From Olsenella sp. An290 (GTDB lineage: Bacteria; Actinomycetota; Coriobacteriia; Coriobacteriales; Atopobiaceae), in contig NZ_NFIU01000005.1 of the NCBI RefSeq assembly GCF_002159535.1, positions 1 to 64,000 of the forward strand: a DNA stretch of 64,000 bases, read 5' to 3'. Both the position numbers and the translations under genes were made by a program. Below, one piece after another: positions 33,498 to 42,525 of this stretch; within the stretch, counting starts at the first letter, position 1, and every line of letters begins with the position of its first letter. The notes beneath the pieces were generated by a model. The model was not told where the DNA came from, did no database searches, and saw only the letters and a program-made list of their open reading frames with translations.

Positions 33498-34466
33498 ATG
33501 GCCCTCGATGACCTCATGATCAACCGTCGCCAGGCCCTCGGCCTCGGCGCCGCCGCCCTTGCCTCCCTGGGCCTCGCCGCCTGCGACTCCTCCGACGCCC
33601 CCGCTCCCGCCCCCGGCGGCGAGGAGGCCTCCGAGGAGACCCAGATCGACGCGGAGGCCTACGACGCCCTGATCGCCGCGGGCTCCGTCGCCACCGACGA
33701 GCAGATCGCCGCCTCGATGTGGGCGAGCAAGGTCAAGGAGGAGGGCACCCTGCGCGTCGGCGGCGTCCAGACGTCCATGCTCTTCAGCCTCCTCAACGAG
33801 AAGGACGGGAAGACCCGCGGCTTTGACGCCGGCCTCTCCCAGCTCCTCACGCGCTACGTCCTCGGCGACGAGTCCAAGCAGGAGATCACGCAGGTGACCT
33901 CTGACACCCGCGAGTCCGTCCTTCAGAACGACCAGGTCGACGCCGTCTTTGCCACCTACTCGATCAACGACGACCGCAAGAAGGTCATCTCCTTCGCCGG
34001 CCCCTACTACACCACCCAGCAGTCTATCCTCGTCATGGCGGACAACACCGACATCAACTCCATCGAGGACCTCGCCGGCAGGAACGTGGCCGCCCAGTCC
34101 GGCTCCACGGGCCCGGGCATCCTCGAGGAGGTCGCGCCCGAGGCCAAGGTCCAGGAGTTCAAGACGGACGAGGAGGCGAGGAGCGCCCTCTCGCAGGGCC
34201 GCGTCGACGCCTACGTCATCGACACCACCATGCAGATGGGCTCGATGACGCGCAACCCCGGTCGCTACCGCCTCGCCGGCGAGCCCTTTGGCCCGGTGGA
34301 CGCCTACGGCATCGGCCTGCCGCTCGACTCCGACGGCGTCGCCTTTGTGAACGACTGGCTCAGGTCGATCGAGGACGAGGGCGTCTGGGAGGACCTCTGG
34401 AAGATCTGCATCGGCGACCGCGCCGGCATCGAGGAGGTCCCCGCCCCGCCCGCGATCGAGGCGTGA
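33498..34466 (+). CDS. Polar amino acid (glutamate-type) ABC transporter binding lipoprotein
   Basis: The 322-aa precursor has a twin-arginine-like NRRQALGLGAAAL and the lipobox LAAC. The mature part is a family 3 solute-binding protein: TLRVGGVQTSMLFSL, GFDAGLSQLLTRYVLGD, QVDAVFATYSINDDRKKVISFAGPYYTTQQSILV, DLAGRNVAAQSGSTG. The specificity (glutamate or aspartate) is inferred from similarity to GluB. ATG at 33498 follows AAAGGA. First gene of a five-gene operon. Confidence 0.9.
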   Translation: MALDDLMINRRQALGLGAAALASLGLAACDSSDAPAPAPGGEEASEETQIDAEAYDALIAAGSVATDEQIAASMWASKVKEEGTLRVGGVQTSMLFSLLNEKDGKTRGFDAGLSQLLTRYVLGDESKQEITQVTSDTRESVLQNDQVDAVFATYSINDDRKKVISFAGPYYTTQQSILVMADNTDINSIEDLAGRNVAAQSGSTGPGILEEVAPEAKVQEFKTDEEARSALSQGRVDAYVIDTTMQMGSMTRNPGRYRLAGEPFGPVDAYGIGLPLDSDGVAFVNDWLRSIEDEGVWEDLWKICIGDRAGIEEVPAPPAIEA

Positions 34467-34503
34467 TGATGGGCGCGCGTCCCCGCTCGCCGGAGGAGGA
34501 AGC

Positions 34504-35163
34504 ATGGGGCTGAGCGAGCTTCTTGGGACCTACGGCCAGAACTATCTTGACGGCCTTCTGACCACGTGGGGGATGACGGCCGTCTCCTTCGTCTTCGTGA
34601 TGGCGCTCGCCGTGCTCGTCACCGTGATGCGCGTGTCGCCCCTCGCGCCTCTGCGCGCGGCGGGCGACCTCTACGTGCAGGTGTTCCGCAACATCCCGGG
34701 CGTGGCCCTGCTCATCATCATCGCCTACGCGCTGCCGAGCCTACGGGTCGTCCTCGAGTGGCGTACCTGCGTGATCGTGACCACCATCCTTCTGGGGTCG
34801 GCCTTTGGCTCGGAGAACTTCATGAGCGGCATCAACACCATCAGCGTCGGGCAGATCGAGGCGGCCCGCTCGCTCGGGCTCACCTTTGGCCAGATCCTGC
34901 GGCGCGTGGTGATTCCGCAGGCGCTGCGGACCACGGTGCTTCCCATGACGAACCTCCTCATCGCGGTCATGCTCACCACGGCGCTTGGCTCGCAGGTGCC
35001 GCTTGACCCGCAGGAGCTCACCGGCGTCGTCTCCTACGTCAACACGCGCTCCACGGGCGGCATCCTCGCGTTTCTCATCTCGGCGCTTGGGTATGCCCTG
35101 ACCGCCTTTGTCATCAGCTTCGTGGGCAACCGCGTCGACCGGAGGGTGAGGATCCTACGATGA
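34504..35163 (+). CDS. Amino acid ABC transporter permease (GluC-like)
   Basis: The 219-aa permease has the HisMQ-type membrane domain. The EAA loop is GQIEAARSLGLTFGQILRRVVIPQALRTT. ATG at 34504 follows GGAGGA. The stop overlaps the second permease by 4 bases. Confidence 0.92.
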   Translation: MGLSELLGTYGQNYLDGLLTTWGMTAVSFVFVMALAVLVTVMRVSPLAPLRAAGDLYVQVFRNIPGVALLIIIAYALPSLRVVLEWRTCVIVTTILLGSAFGSENFMSGINTISVGQIEAARSLGLTFGQILRRVVIPQALRTTVLPMTNLLIAVMLTTALGSQVPLDPQELTGVVSYVNTRSTGGILAFLISALGYALTAFVISFVGNRVDRRVRILR

Positions 35164-35993
35164 GTGCCAGAGCAGTCTCCGCACCCTCCGTGCGCGACGC
35201 CCTCTTCGAGGCGCCCGGCCCCCGCATGAGGCGAAAGATCGTCGTAGGCACGGCGGTCTCCGCCCTCCTCGTGGCCCTGGGGCTTGCCGTCGTCGTTCGG
35301 CAGTTCTACGTCACCGGCCAGCTCGACGCGCGCTACTGGTCGTTCTTCCTTGAGTGGACCACCTGGCGCTTCCTGGCCCAGGGCTTCGTCGGCACCCTCG
35401 AGGTGGCCCTCACGGCGGGCGCCATCGCGCTCGTGCTCGGCCTGGTCCTCATGCTGGGCCGGACGAGCGGCGTGCGGCCGCTCTCGGCCGTCTGCCGCGT
35501 GGTCACCGACTTCTTCCGCGGGGTCCCGAGCCTCCTGCTCATCTACTTCTTCTTCCTGGTGGTCCCGCAGTACGGCGTCAAGATGCCCGCCTTCTGGATG
35601 CTCACGCTCCCGGTGGCGCTGGCCGCCGCGGGCGTGCTCGCGGAGGTCTTTCGCGCGGGCGTGAACGCGGTGCCCAAGGGCCAGGTCGAGGCGGCGCTCT
35701 CCCTTGGCCTCTCGCCCGCCCGCACCATGTTCAAGATCGTGCTCCCGCAGGCGGTGCGCTACGTCATCCCCTCGCTCATCGCGCAGCTCGTCGTGGTGGT
35801 CAAGGACACGACGGTCGCCTACGTGGTGAGCTATCCCGACCTCATGCAGAACGCCCGCGTCCTCATCACGAGCTATGACGCGCTCGTCTCCATGTACCTC
35901 GTCATCGCGCTCATCTACATCCTTATCAACTACGCCATCAACAAGGCCTCGGTCTACGTTGCCCAGAGGACCGGCGTCAAGATCATCCGCTAG
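35160..35993 (+). CDS. Amino acid ABC transporter permease (GluD-like)
   Basis: The 277-aa permease has an N-terminal helix at about 25-45 and the EAA loop [31 protein letters not shown]. It forms the translocation pore with the preceding permease. Start ATGA overlaps the upstream stop. Confidence 0.92.
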   Translation: MSARAVSAPSVRDALFEAPGPRMRRKIVVGTAVSALLVALGLAVVVRQFYVTGQLDARYWSFFLEWTTWRFLAQGFVGTLEVALTAGAIALVLGLVLMLGRTSGVRPLSAVCRVVTDFFRGVPSLLLIYFFFLVVPQYGVKMPAFWMLTLPVALAAAGVLAEVFRAGVNAVPKGQVEAALSLGLSPARTMFKIVLPQAVRYVIPSLIAQLVVVVKDTTVAYVVSYPDLMQNARVLITSYDALVSMYLVIALIYILINYAINKASVYVAQRTGVKIIR

Positions 35994-36007
35994 AAAGGAC
36001 GGAGCCC

Positions 36008-36781
36008 ATGAGCCAGAGAACAACCGAGGGGTCCCGTTCCGGCGAGACCCCGGTCATTGAGCTTCGTCACGTCGAGAAGCACTTCGGAGACCTTCACGTT
36101 CTGCGTGACGTGAGCCTGTCCGTCCATCGCGGCGAGGTCGTCGTGGTGATCGGACCCTCAGGCTCCGGTAAGTCCACGATGTGCCGTGCCATCAACCGCC
36201 TTGAGACCATCGACTCCGGCGAGATCCTCATCGAGGGCGAGCCCCTGCCCCAGGAGGGCCGCGAGCTCGCCCGCATGCGGGCCGAGCTCGGCATGGTCTT
36301 TCAGCAGTTCAACCTCTTCTCGCACATGAGCGTCCTCGACAACGTCACCCTGGGGCCGCGCGACGTCCTTGGGCTCAGCCGCGAGGAGGCCGAGTCCCGC
36401 GCGATGGAGCTTCTCGCCCGCGTGGGCGTGGCCGAGCAGGCCCACAAGGTCCCGGCGCAGCTCTCCGGAGGCCAGCAGCAGCGCGCCGCGATCGCCCGCT
36501 CCCTGGCCATGCGCCCCAAGGCCATGATGTTCGACGAGCCCACCTCGGCGCTCGACCCCGAGATGATCAACGAGGTCCTCGACGTCATGGTGGAGCTCGC
36601 CCGCGGCGGCATGACGATGGTCGTGGTCACGCACGAGATGAGCTTCGCCCGGCGCGTAGCCGACCGCGTGGTCTTCATGGCCGACGGCCAGATCATGGAG
36701 GAGGGCGCGCCTGACGCCTTCTTCGACCATCCTCGGACCCAGCGCGCCCGGGACTTCCTCGACTCCATCAGGGGGCACTAG
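36008..36781 (+). CDS. Amino acid ABC transporter ATPase (GluA-like)
   Basis: The 257-aa ATPase has Walker [11 protein letters not shown] loop [12 protein letters not shown], signature LSGGQQQR, Walker [14 protein letters not shown] and the switch His in VVVTHEM. ATG at 36008 follows GAAAGGACGG. Two bases separate it from the peptidase gene. Confidence 0.95.
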   Translation: MSQRTTEGSRSGETPVIELRHVEKHFGDLHVLRDVSLSVHRGEVVVVIGPSGSGKSTMCRAINRLETIDSGEILIEGEPLPQEGRELARMRAELGMVFQQFNLFSHMSVLDNVTLGPRDVLGLSREEAESRAMELLARVGVAEQAHKVPAQLSGGQQQRAAIARSLAMRPKAMMFDEPTSALDPEMINEVLDVMVELARGGMTMVVVTHEMSFARRVADRVVFMADGQIMEEGAPDAFFDHPRTQRARDFLDSIRGH

Positions 36782-36783
36782 AC

Positions 36784-37548
36784 ATGGCAAAGCGCAACGA
36801 GCGACCCCTCGTCCTTATCGCCCCGCGTCTCACGGAGCTGCCCCGCAGCATCTGCATGCCCGAGCCCCTCGCCCCCGAGGAGGCGATCGCGGACTGCTTC
36901 GTCGACGCCATCATGGCGGCGGGCGGCGTGCCGCTGCTCATGGCCCTCACCGATGACGACGCCGTGCTCGATTGCTATCTCGGCCTGGCCGACGGCGTGG
37001 CGATTCCCGGCGGCCAGGACGTCGACCCGCGGCTCTGGGGCGACGAGCGTCCCTACGACCAGGCGCTCCTGTGCCCCCCGCGCGACGCCTTCGAGGTGCG
37101 CCTTGTCCGTCGGGCTCTCGAGCTTGACCTCCCGCTCTTCACCACCTGCCGCGGGACCCAGGTCATGAACGTCGCCCTTGGCGGGAGCCTCTGCATGAAC
37201 GTGGCCGGCCTTGAGCCGCGCGAGGGGATGGCCCTCTGGCGCCACCAGGCCGTCCTTCACGATCCCGTGCACCCGGTCGAGGTGGAGGAGGGGAGCCTCC
37301 TCTGGAGCGCGGTGGGCGGGTCCGCGCTCGTGCAGGCAAACTCGAGTCACCACTGCTGCGTGGAGCGGCTCGGCGAGGGCGTGCGGCTCTGCGGCCGGGC
37401 GACCGACGGCGTGCCCGAGGCGATCGAGGTCGAGGGGCATCGCTTCGCGCTCGGCGTCCAGTGGCACCCCGAGTACACCTGGCGCACGGTGGCGTCCGAC
37501 CTCGCGCTCTGGCGCGCCTTCGTCGAGGCCTGCGCCCAGACGTGCTGA
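36784..37548 (+). CDS. Gamma-glutamyl-gamma-aminobutyrate hydrolase-like peptidase (C26 family)
   Basis: The 254-aa class I glutamine amidotransferase-like protein has the nucleophile Cys in TTCRGTQVMNV and the catalytic His-x-Glu in GVQWHPEY. Family C26 enzymes split gamma-glutamyl bonds (PuuD type). Its place at the end of a glutamate-type importer operon suggests handling of gamma-glutamyl compounds taken up or released as glutamate. This link is inferred. Confidence 0.88.
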   Translation: MAKRNERPLVLIAPRLTELPRSICMPEPLAPEEAIADCFVDAIMAAGGVPLLMALTDDDAVLDCYLGLADGVAIPGGQDVDPRLWGDERPYDQALLCPPRDAFEVRLVRRALELDLPLFTTCRGTQVMNVALGGSLCMNVAGLEPREGMALWRHQAVLHDPVHPVEVEEGSLLWSAVGGSALVQANSSHHCCVERLGEGVRLCGRATDGVPEAIEVEGHRFALGVQWHPEYTWRTVASDLALWRAFVEACAQTC

Positions 37549-37601
37549 CGGCACGGCGGACTGGCCCCCGAGCGGGCCTTCCGGCCGCGGTTGTGCGCCG
37601 C

Positions 37602-37669
37602 GGTTACGTACACTTTCGCCGGTTACGTACGCCAAATCCGGTTACGTACACTCCGGCTCGTTACGTACA
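37602..37669 (+). repeat. Array of four 19-20 bp GGTTACGTACA units (left arm)
   Basis: Copies at 37602, 37621, 37640 and 37660 (the last begins GTTACG) have a 19-20 base period. Typical units are GGTTACGTACACTTTCGCC and GGTTACGTACGCCAAATCC. The array lies in the 311-base gap between convergent genes and is mirrored by the array at 37733. The gap has no ORF of its own. Confidence 0.85.
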
Positions 37670-37732
37670 AGCCATGCCAGCCTGTTTACCTGCAGAGACG
37701 AAGACCTTGACCGCTGAGGCGGCGCCATTTCG

Positions 37733-37800
37733 TGTACGTAACCGGCATAAGTGTACGTAACCGGATTTGGTGTACGTAGCCGGTGGGGATGCACGTACCC
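37733..37800 (-). repeat. Inverted array of 19-bp GGTTACGTACA units (right arm)
   Basis: TGTACGTAACC at 37733 and 37752, TGTACGTAGCC at 37771, and a degenerate GCACGTACCC at 37791 keep the 19-base period. Read on the minus strand they match the left arm, and unit 3 shares CAAATCC with left unit 2. The two arms could form an ~80-bp cruciform or RNA hairpin around a ~63-base spacer. A variant CGAGAAGGAC follows at 37831-37840. Confidence 0.85.
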
Positions 37801-37859
37801 GGCGAGAGCGCGGCCGCGGCGGGCGGCAGGCGAGAAGGACCTCGCGGCGTGCGGTCGCC

Positions 37860-38351
37860 CTAGCGGGCGAGGTAGTGGTAGGCGATGCGCGGCGTCCCGT
37901 CGTCGCAGGTGATGACGCCCCGTCGGACGAAGCCCGCCCGCTCGAGGACGCGGCGCATGGGAGCGTTGTCCTCATGGGTGTCCGCACGGACGTTGTCGTG
38001 CTCGGAGCAGAGAAACGCGAGCAGCGCGCCGCCGACGCCACGGCCCGGTGTGGCCACGGCGAGGCGGTGCATGACCCAGTAGGGGTCGTCCGAGAGCCAG
38101 GGCGCGCCCTCGATGGCGGCGTAGGTGCGGTCCGGCCCGGACATGACGCTCATGCAGGCAACGGGGCCCGACCCCTCGTCCCACACCCAGAGCCAGCCGC
38201 CGGCAAGGTCGCGCTCCGCGCTCGTCCTCCCGGGGTAGCCGCCCGTCCATTGGGTCATGTTGCCCTGCGCCCGCATGAAGGCGCGCGCCGCGTCGTAGAT
38301 GGCGCAGACGGCGTCGAGGTCGTCTGCGGTCGCGAGCCTAATCGGCGACAT
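37860..38351 (-). CDS. GNAT-family N-acetyltransferase
   Basis: The 163-aa protein has the GNAT acetyl-CoA loop VMHRLAVATPGRGVGGALLAFL and a C-terminal MRRVLERAGFVRRG. The substrate is unknown. Its ATG at 38351 is 1 base after the stop of the mutarotase-like gene, so the two are probably co-translated. Confidence 0.85.
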   Translation of the reverse strand: MSPIRLATADDLDAVCAIYDAARAFMRAQGNMTQWTGGYPGRTSAERDLAGGWLWVWDEGSGPVACMSVMSGPDRTYAAIEGAPWLSDDPYWVMHRLAVATPGRGVGGALLAFLCSEHDNVRADTHEDNAPMRRVLERAGFVRRGVITCDDGTPRIAYHYLAR

Positions 38352-38352
38352 C

Positions 38353-39237
38353 CTAGAAGGGCCTCATGGTGAAGGACCGCTCGCAGGATGCGCCGGGCGC
38401 GAGCGTGATGGTGCCGCGCTTCTCCTCGAAGACGTCCGACTCGTCATGGGCGGTCGCGCAGCCCACCCAGGGCTCCACGGCGACGAAGGGCGCCTCGGCG
38501 CTCGCCGTCCAGACCCCGAGGTAGTCAAAGCCGTTAAAGGAGAGCTCCACGCCGTGCCCGGCCGGCCCGCAAAGCGTGGCCCGGCGCTCGGGGACGTCAA
38601 GAAGAACCACGGTGAGCAGCCGCTCGAAAAGCTCGTGCGAGAGCGGCAGGCGGTCGGAGTCGCGCATCACCTCGGTCATGTGCTGGAAGTCCTGGAGGCC
38701 GTCGGCGTCGATCGCGGGCACCTCGGCGGTCCAGGGACGCGCGAAGACGAGCTCGTAGTCGTCGAAGGCCTCCCCCTCGCAGCCGGGCGCGGGAACGTTG
38801 AACGCGGGGTGGCCGCCCAGCGTGAAGGGAAGGTCGACCGAGCCGGTGTTGGTGACGGCGAAGGTCTGGCGAAGCGCGCCGGCCTCGATCGCGTAGGTCA
38901 TGTTGAGGGTGAAGTCGAAGGGATAGGCGGAACGGGTCTCCTCGCTCGAGCGGAGCTCGTAGGTGATGCTCGACTCGGTCCTGGCCACGAGCTCGTGCTC
39001 GAAGAGGCGCGCGATGCCGTGGCGGCCGAGCGTGACCTCGCCCTGCGCCGAGCTCGCTCGCCCGCCCCTGAGGCATCCGACGATGGGGAAGAGGACGGGG
39101 GCGCGACGCGGCCAGAAGGCCGGGTCCCCCTGCCAGAGGTACTCGGCGCCTCCGAGCGTGAGGCTCATGAGCTGAGCGCCGGCGGAGTCGACGGTGGCGG
39201 CAAGGGTGCCGTCCGAGATGCTGGTGAGCTCCGACAT
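38353..39237 (-). CDS. Aldose 1-epimerase family protein (LacX-like)
   Basis: The 294-aa protein has the galactose mutarotase-like beta-sandwich with APVLFPIVGCLRGG, GRHGIARLFEHEL, LGGHPAFNVP and FVAVEPWVG. The conserved pattern is that of LacX/YeaD-type proteins, not classic GalM. The exact sugar is unknown. Contains a one-mismatch CAAGAAGAAC at 38589. Start ATG at 39237. Confidence 0.85.
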   Translation of the reverse strand: MSELTSISDGTLAATVDSAGAQLMSLTLGGAEYLWQGDPAFWPRRAPVLFPIVGCLRGGRASSAQGEVTLGRHGIARLFEHELVARTESSITYELRSSEETRSAYPFDFTLNMTYAIEAGALRQTFAVTNTGSVDLPFTLGGHPAFNVPAPGCEGEAFDDYELVFARPWTAEVPAIDADGLQDFQHMTEVMRDSDRLPLSHELFERLLTVVLLDVPERRATLCGPAGHGVELSFNGFDYLGVWTASAEAPFVAVEPWVGCATAHDESDVFEEKRGTITLAPGASCERSFTMRPF

Positions 39238-39481
39238 GTTTCTCCTATCTCCAAATCCCAGATACTCATAATCTTAGCCCACATCCAAACCACATCGTCA
39301 CTCTCGCACGTGAACGGACAAGATACTCCGATGAGCGGCGGCGCAATATGAAATTGGTTCGGTCTTTGTTAACTTTGGCCGAGCCCGCGGCTGTTTGGGG
39401 AACAATCTAGTGGGCGCGCAAGGCCGCGCCGAACGGTTGTCTGTCACATCGCGGCGGCCCGTCCGCCCGGAGGAGGTTGGC

Positions 39482-41086
39482 ATGATCATCGAGGAACTGC
39501 AGCGCTACGGCATTGCCCACACGGAGGAGAAGACCGTCATCGACGCGTCCCCGGCCGTCCTTATCGAGACCGCCGTCGAGCGTGGCGAGGGCGAGCTCAC
39601 GAGCACCGGCTCCCTCTCCGTCATCACCGGGCAGTACACCGGTCGCTCGCCCAAGGACCGCTTCATCGTGGACACGCCCGACGTCCACGACAAGATCGCC
39701 TGGGGCAGCGTCAACGTGCCCTTCTCCGTTGAGAGCTACCAGAAGATCAAGAGCGAGGTCATCGGCCACCTCTCCGAGCGTCGTCTCTTCGTGGTGCACG
39801 GCCTTGCCGGCGCCGACCGGCGCTACTCCCGCAAGATTTGCGCCGTCTGCGAGCTTGCGAGCCAGGCGCTCTTCGTCCACCAGATGCTCGTGCGCCCGGA
39901 CGAGAAGGAGCTGCGCGACTTCGGCGAGGCCGACTTCGTCGTGATGGCCGCGCCCACGCTCAAGCTCGACCCCGAGGTCCACGGCACCCACTCCGAGGCC
40001 GCCGTCCTCATCAACTTCCAGGAGAAGACGATCCTCGTGGTGGGCACCCAGTACTCCGGCGAGATCAAGAAGTCGATCTTCTCGGTCATGAACTACCTCC
40101 TGCCCGTTGAGGACCACGTGCTCCCCATGCACTGCTCCTGCAACATGAACCCGCGCTCCCACGGCACCACGGTCTTCTTTGGCCTCTCCGGCACCGGCAA
40201 GACCACGCTCTCGGCCGCCGAGGACCGCCTGCTCATCGGCGACGACGAGCACGGCTGGGCCGAGGACAAGGTCTTCAACATCGAGGGCGGCTGCTACGCC
40301 AAGACCATCGACATCACGCCCGAGACGGAGCCCCAGATCTGGAACGCCATCCGCTTTGGCTCCATGTGCGAGAACGTGGTGATCGACGACGACACGCGCG
40401 TGGCCGACTACTTTGACACCTCGCTCACCGAGAACGGCCGCGTCGCCTACCCCGTCGAGTTCGTGCCGGGCGCCGTTGCCAAGGGCCGCGCCAAGCGCAC
40501 CCCCGACGTCGTGATCTTCCTCACGGCCGACGCCTTCGGCGTGCTGCCCCCGATCTCCAAGCTCGATCGCGACGCCGCCATGTACCACTTCATGACCGGC
40601 TTCACCTCCAAGGTCGCCGGCACCGAGCGCGGCATCAAGGAGCCCCAGCCCACGTTCTCCTCGCTCTTTGGCGAGCCGTTCATGCCGCTTGACCCCAACG
40701 TCTACGCCCAGATGCTCGGCGAGAAGATCGACGCCGGCGGCGTGCGCGTCTACCTCATCAACACCGGCTGGACCGGCGGACCCTACGGCACCGGCAAGCG
40801 CATGAAGCTCTCCTACACCCGCAAGATGGTCGAGGCGGCGCAGTCCGGCATCATCGACGACTGCGAGTTCGTCCACGACGAGCGCTTCAACCTCGACGTG
40901 CCCACCACCTGCCCGGGCGTGCCCTCCGAGCTCCTCAACGCCCGCAACACCTGGGAGGACCGCACGGCCTACGACGAGATGGCCGAGAAGCTCGCCCAGA
41001 TGTTCGTCGACAACGCCGAGAAGCGCCTCAAGACGATGGCCCCCGAGGTCCGCGCCGCCGGCCCCAAGCCCATCATGGGGAAGTAG
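39482..41086 (+). CDS. pckA: Phosphoenolpyruvate carboxykinase (ATP)
   Basis: The 534-aa enzyme interconverts oxaloacetate and PEP with ATP. Motifs: TGQYTGRSPKDRFIV, the kinase loops FFGLSGTGKTTLSA and LLIGDDEHGW, and TGWTGGPYGTGKRM. ATG at 39482 follows GGAGGAGG. An extension to 39395 has no ribosome site. In a fermenter it likely fixes CO2 toward oxaloacetate. Its leader (39238-39481) is AT-richer than its surroundings and contains GTTAAC, but no operator is assigned. Confidence 0.97.
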   Translation: MIIEELQRYGIAHTEEKTVIDASPAVLIETAVERGEGELTSTGSLSVITGQYTGRSPKDRFIVDTPDVHDKIAWGSVNVPFSVESYQKIKSEVIGHLSERRLFVVHGLAGADRRYSRKICAVCELASQALFVHQMLVRPDEKELRDFGEADFVVMAAPTLKLDPEVHGTHSEAAVLINFQEKTILVVGTQYSGEIKKSIFSVMNYLLPVEDHVLPMHCSCNMNPRSHGTTVFFGLSGTGKTTLSAAEDRLLIGDDEHGWAEDKVFNIEGGCYAKTIDITPETEPQIWNAIRFGSMCENVVIDDDTRVADYFDTSLTENGRVAYPVEFVPGAVAKGRAKRTPDVVIFLTADAFGVLPPISKLDRDAAMYHFMTGFTSKVAGTERGIKEPQPTFSSLFGEPFMPLDPNVYAQMLGEKIDAGGVRVYLINTGWTGGPYGTGKRMKLSYTRKMVEAAQSGIIDDCEFVHDERFNLDVPTTCPGVPSELLNARNTWEDRTAYDEMAEKLAQMFVDNAEKRLKTMAPEVRAAGPKPIMGK

Positions 41087-41165
41087 GGAGAGCTATAACC
41101 TGCGACGGCGGACGCCGGCCCACGCGGCCTGGGTCCGCCCTGTCGCGCACCATCACCTAAGAGCA

Positions 41166-41196
41166 CGAAGCCCCGGGCGGAAAGCCCGGGGCTTCG
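41166..41196 (+). terminator. Hairpin after pckA
   Basis: A 13-bp stem (41166-41178 with 41184-41196) and GGAAA loop follow pckA. No T run. Confidence 0.65.
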
Positions 41197-41276
41197 CGCG
41201 TTGCCGTGTTTGGAAGGAGGACCCCGTCCGCAGAACGGACCTGTGCCCACCGGGACAAACGGGGCGTTAACAAGAA

Positions 41277-41302
41277 GGCCCGGCAGCTCGAGCTGCCGGG
41301 CC
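41277..41302 (-). terminator. Palindromic terminator after pta
   Basis: A perfect 26-base palindrome centred on CTCGAG lies about 38 bases past the pta stop on the minus strand and is followed in that direction by TTCTTGTT. Confidence 0.7.
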
Positions 41303-41339
41303 AACGTTGCGCTTTATTTCTTTCCCAGCGCCCCGAGCG

Positions 41340-42326
41340 CTACTCGGCCATCTGGGCCTGGACGGACGTGATGGCGACGACGCCCACGATGTCGTCGGCG
41401 GAGCAGCCGCGGGAGAGGTCGTTCACCGGCTTGGCGATGCCCTGGAGGATGGGGCCGTAGGCCTCGGCACGACCAAAGCGCTGGACGAGCTTGTAGCCGA
41501 TGTTGCCGCACTCGAGGTTGGGGAAGACGAGCACGTTGGCCTTGCCCGCCACCTGGCTCTCAGGGGCCTTGAGCGCGGCCACCTCGGGCACGATCGCGGC
41601 GTCGAGCTGAAGGTCGCCGTCGATGGCGAGCTCCGGCGCCTTCTCCTTGGCAAACTTGGTCGCCTCCTGGACCTTCTTGGCGGTGTCGCCGCCGGCCGAG
41701 CCCATCGTGGAGTAGGAGAGCATGGCGACCCTGGGCTCAACGCCGTCCATGAACGTGCTGAAAGAGTTGGCCGAGGCGATGGCGATCTCGGAGAGCTCGT
41801 CGGAGGTCGGCGCGATGTTAAGGCCGCAGTCCGCAAAGACGAGCGTGCCGTTGACGCCGAACTCCGGGGTCTGGGTGCACATGACCATGAAGGCCGAGAC
41901 GAGCTTGGTGCCCGGTGCCGTCTTGAGGATCTGGAGCGCGGGGCGCAGCGTGTTGGCGGTGGAGTGGCAGGCGCCGGAAACCAGGCCATCGGCGTCGCCC
42001 ATCTTGACCATCATGGTGCCGTAGTAGGTGGCGTCCATCATCTGCGCGCGGGCCTGCTCGATGGTCACGCCCTTCTTGGCGCGCAGCTCCGCGAACTTCT
42101 GCGCGTAGGCCTCGTGCCTGGGGGCGGTGGGCGAGGTCGGGTCGATCACGGTCACGCCCTCGACGTCGATCTTGGCCGGGTCGCCCAGGATGACGAGGTC
42201 GGCCAGGTCCTCGGCCACGATCTTGCGCGCGGCCTCGATGGTGCGCGGGTCCTCGCCCTCGGGCAGGACGATCGTCTTCTTGTAGGCCTTCGCGGCGGCC
42301 TTCATCCGGTCAAGAAACTCGCTCAT
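41340..42326 (-). CDS. pta: Phosphate acetyltransferase
   Basis: The 328-aa enzyme makes acetyl phosphate from acetyl-CoA. It is the short Pta form. Motifs: TIVLPEGEDPRT, GLVSGACHSTANTLRPALQ, VFADCGLNIAPT, SYSTMGSA, and VFPNLECGNIGYKLVQR. ATG at 42326 follows GAGGAAAAG. The longer ORF to 42422 is not protein-like. It supplies AckA, but the genes are 8 kb apart on opposite strands. It is divergent from glf. Confidence 0.96.
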   Translation of the reverse strand: MSEFLDRMKAAAKAYKKTIVLPEGEDPRTIEAARKIVAEDLADLVILGDPAKIDVEGVTVIDPTSPTAPRHEAYAQKFAELRAKKGVTIEQARAQMMDATYYGTMMVKMGDADGLVSGACHSTANTLRPALQILKTAPGTKLVSAFMVMCTQTPEFGVNGTLVFADCGLNIAPTSDELSEIAIASANSFSTFMDGVEPRVAMLSYSTMGSAGGDTAKKVQEATKFAKEKAPELAIDGDLQLDAAIVPEVAALKAPESQVAGKANVLVFPNLECGNIGYKLVQRFGRAEAYGPILQGIAKPVNDLSRGCSADDIVGVVAITSVQAQMAE

Positions 42327-42438
42327 CTTTTCCTCTCGATTCTTCCGAAACCGCAACATTGCCCGGCGCCCGGCCCTGCTTTTGTGCCCATACGGCGGGA
42401 GAGGGGCTCCACACGGGACCATTATAGGGCCGAGGTGC

Positions 42439-42444
42439 TAGAAT
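42439..42444 (+). promoter_or_regulatory. -10-like box upstream of glf
   Basis: TAGAAT is 82 bases before the glf ATG. No -35 is evident. A one-mismatch copy of the 10-mer (GCTCTTCTCG, 42471-42480) lies in this leader. Confidence 0.35.
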
Positions 42445-42525
42445 CGTTCGCACGAATGGGCGAGCGCACGCTCTTCTCGCCCGCGCCGCCGTGGCGGCCC
42501 CTGTTGGATCATCGAGAGGACGCGT

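Noticed and set aside
37602-37669. GGTTACGTACA units as additional galactose-regulator operators
   Set aside because: They share only a short TTA(A)CGTACA core with the operators at 1321 and 7438, lack the ATGT/ACAT ends, and lie between convergent gene ends.
37602-37800. CRISPR array
   Set aside because: Units are contiguous 19-mers without variable spacers of constant length, and half are inverted. No cas genes are nearby.
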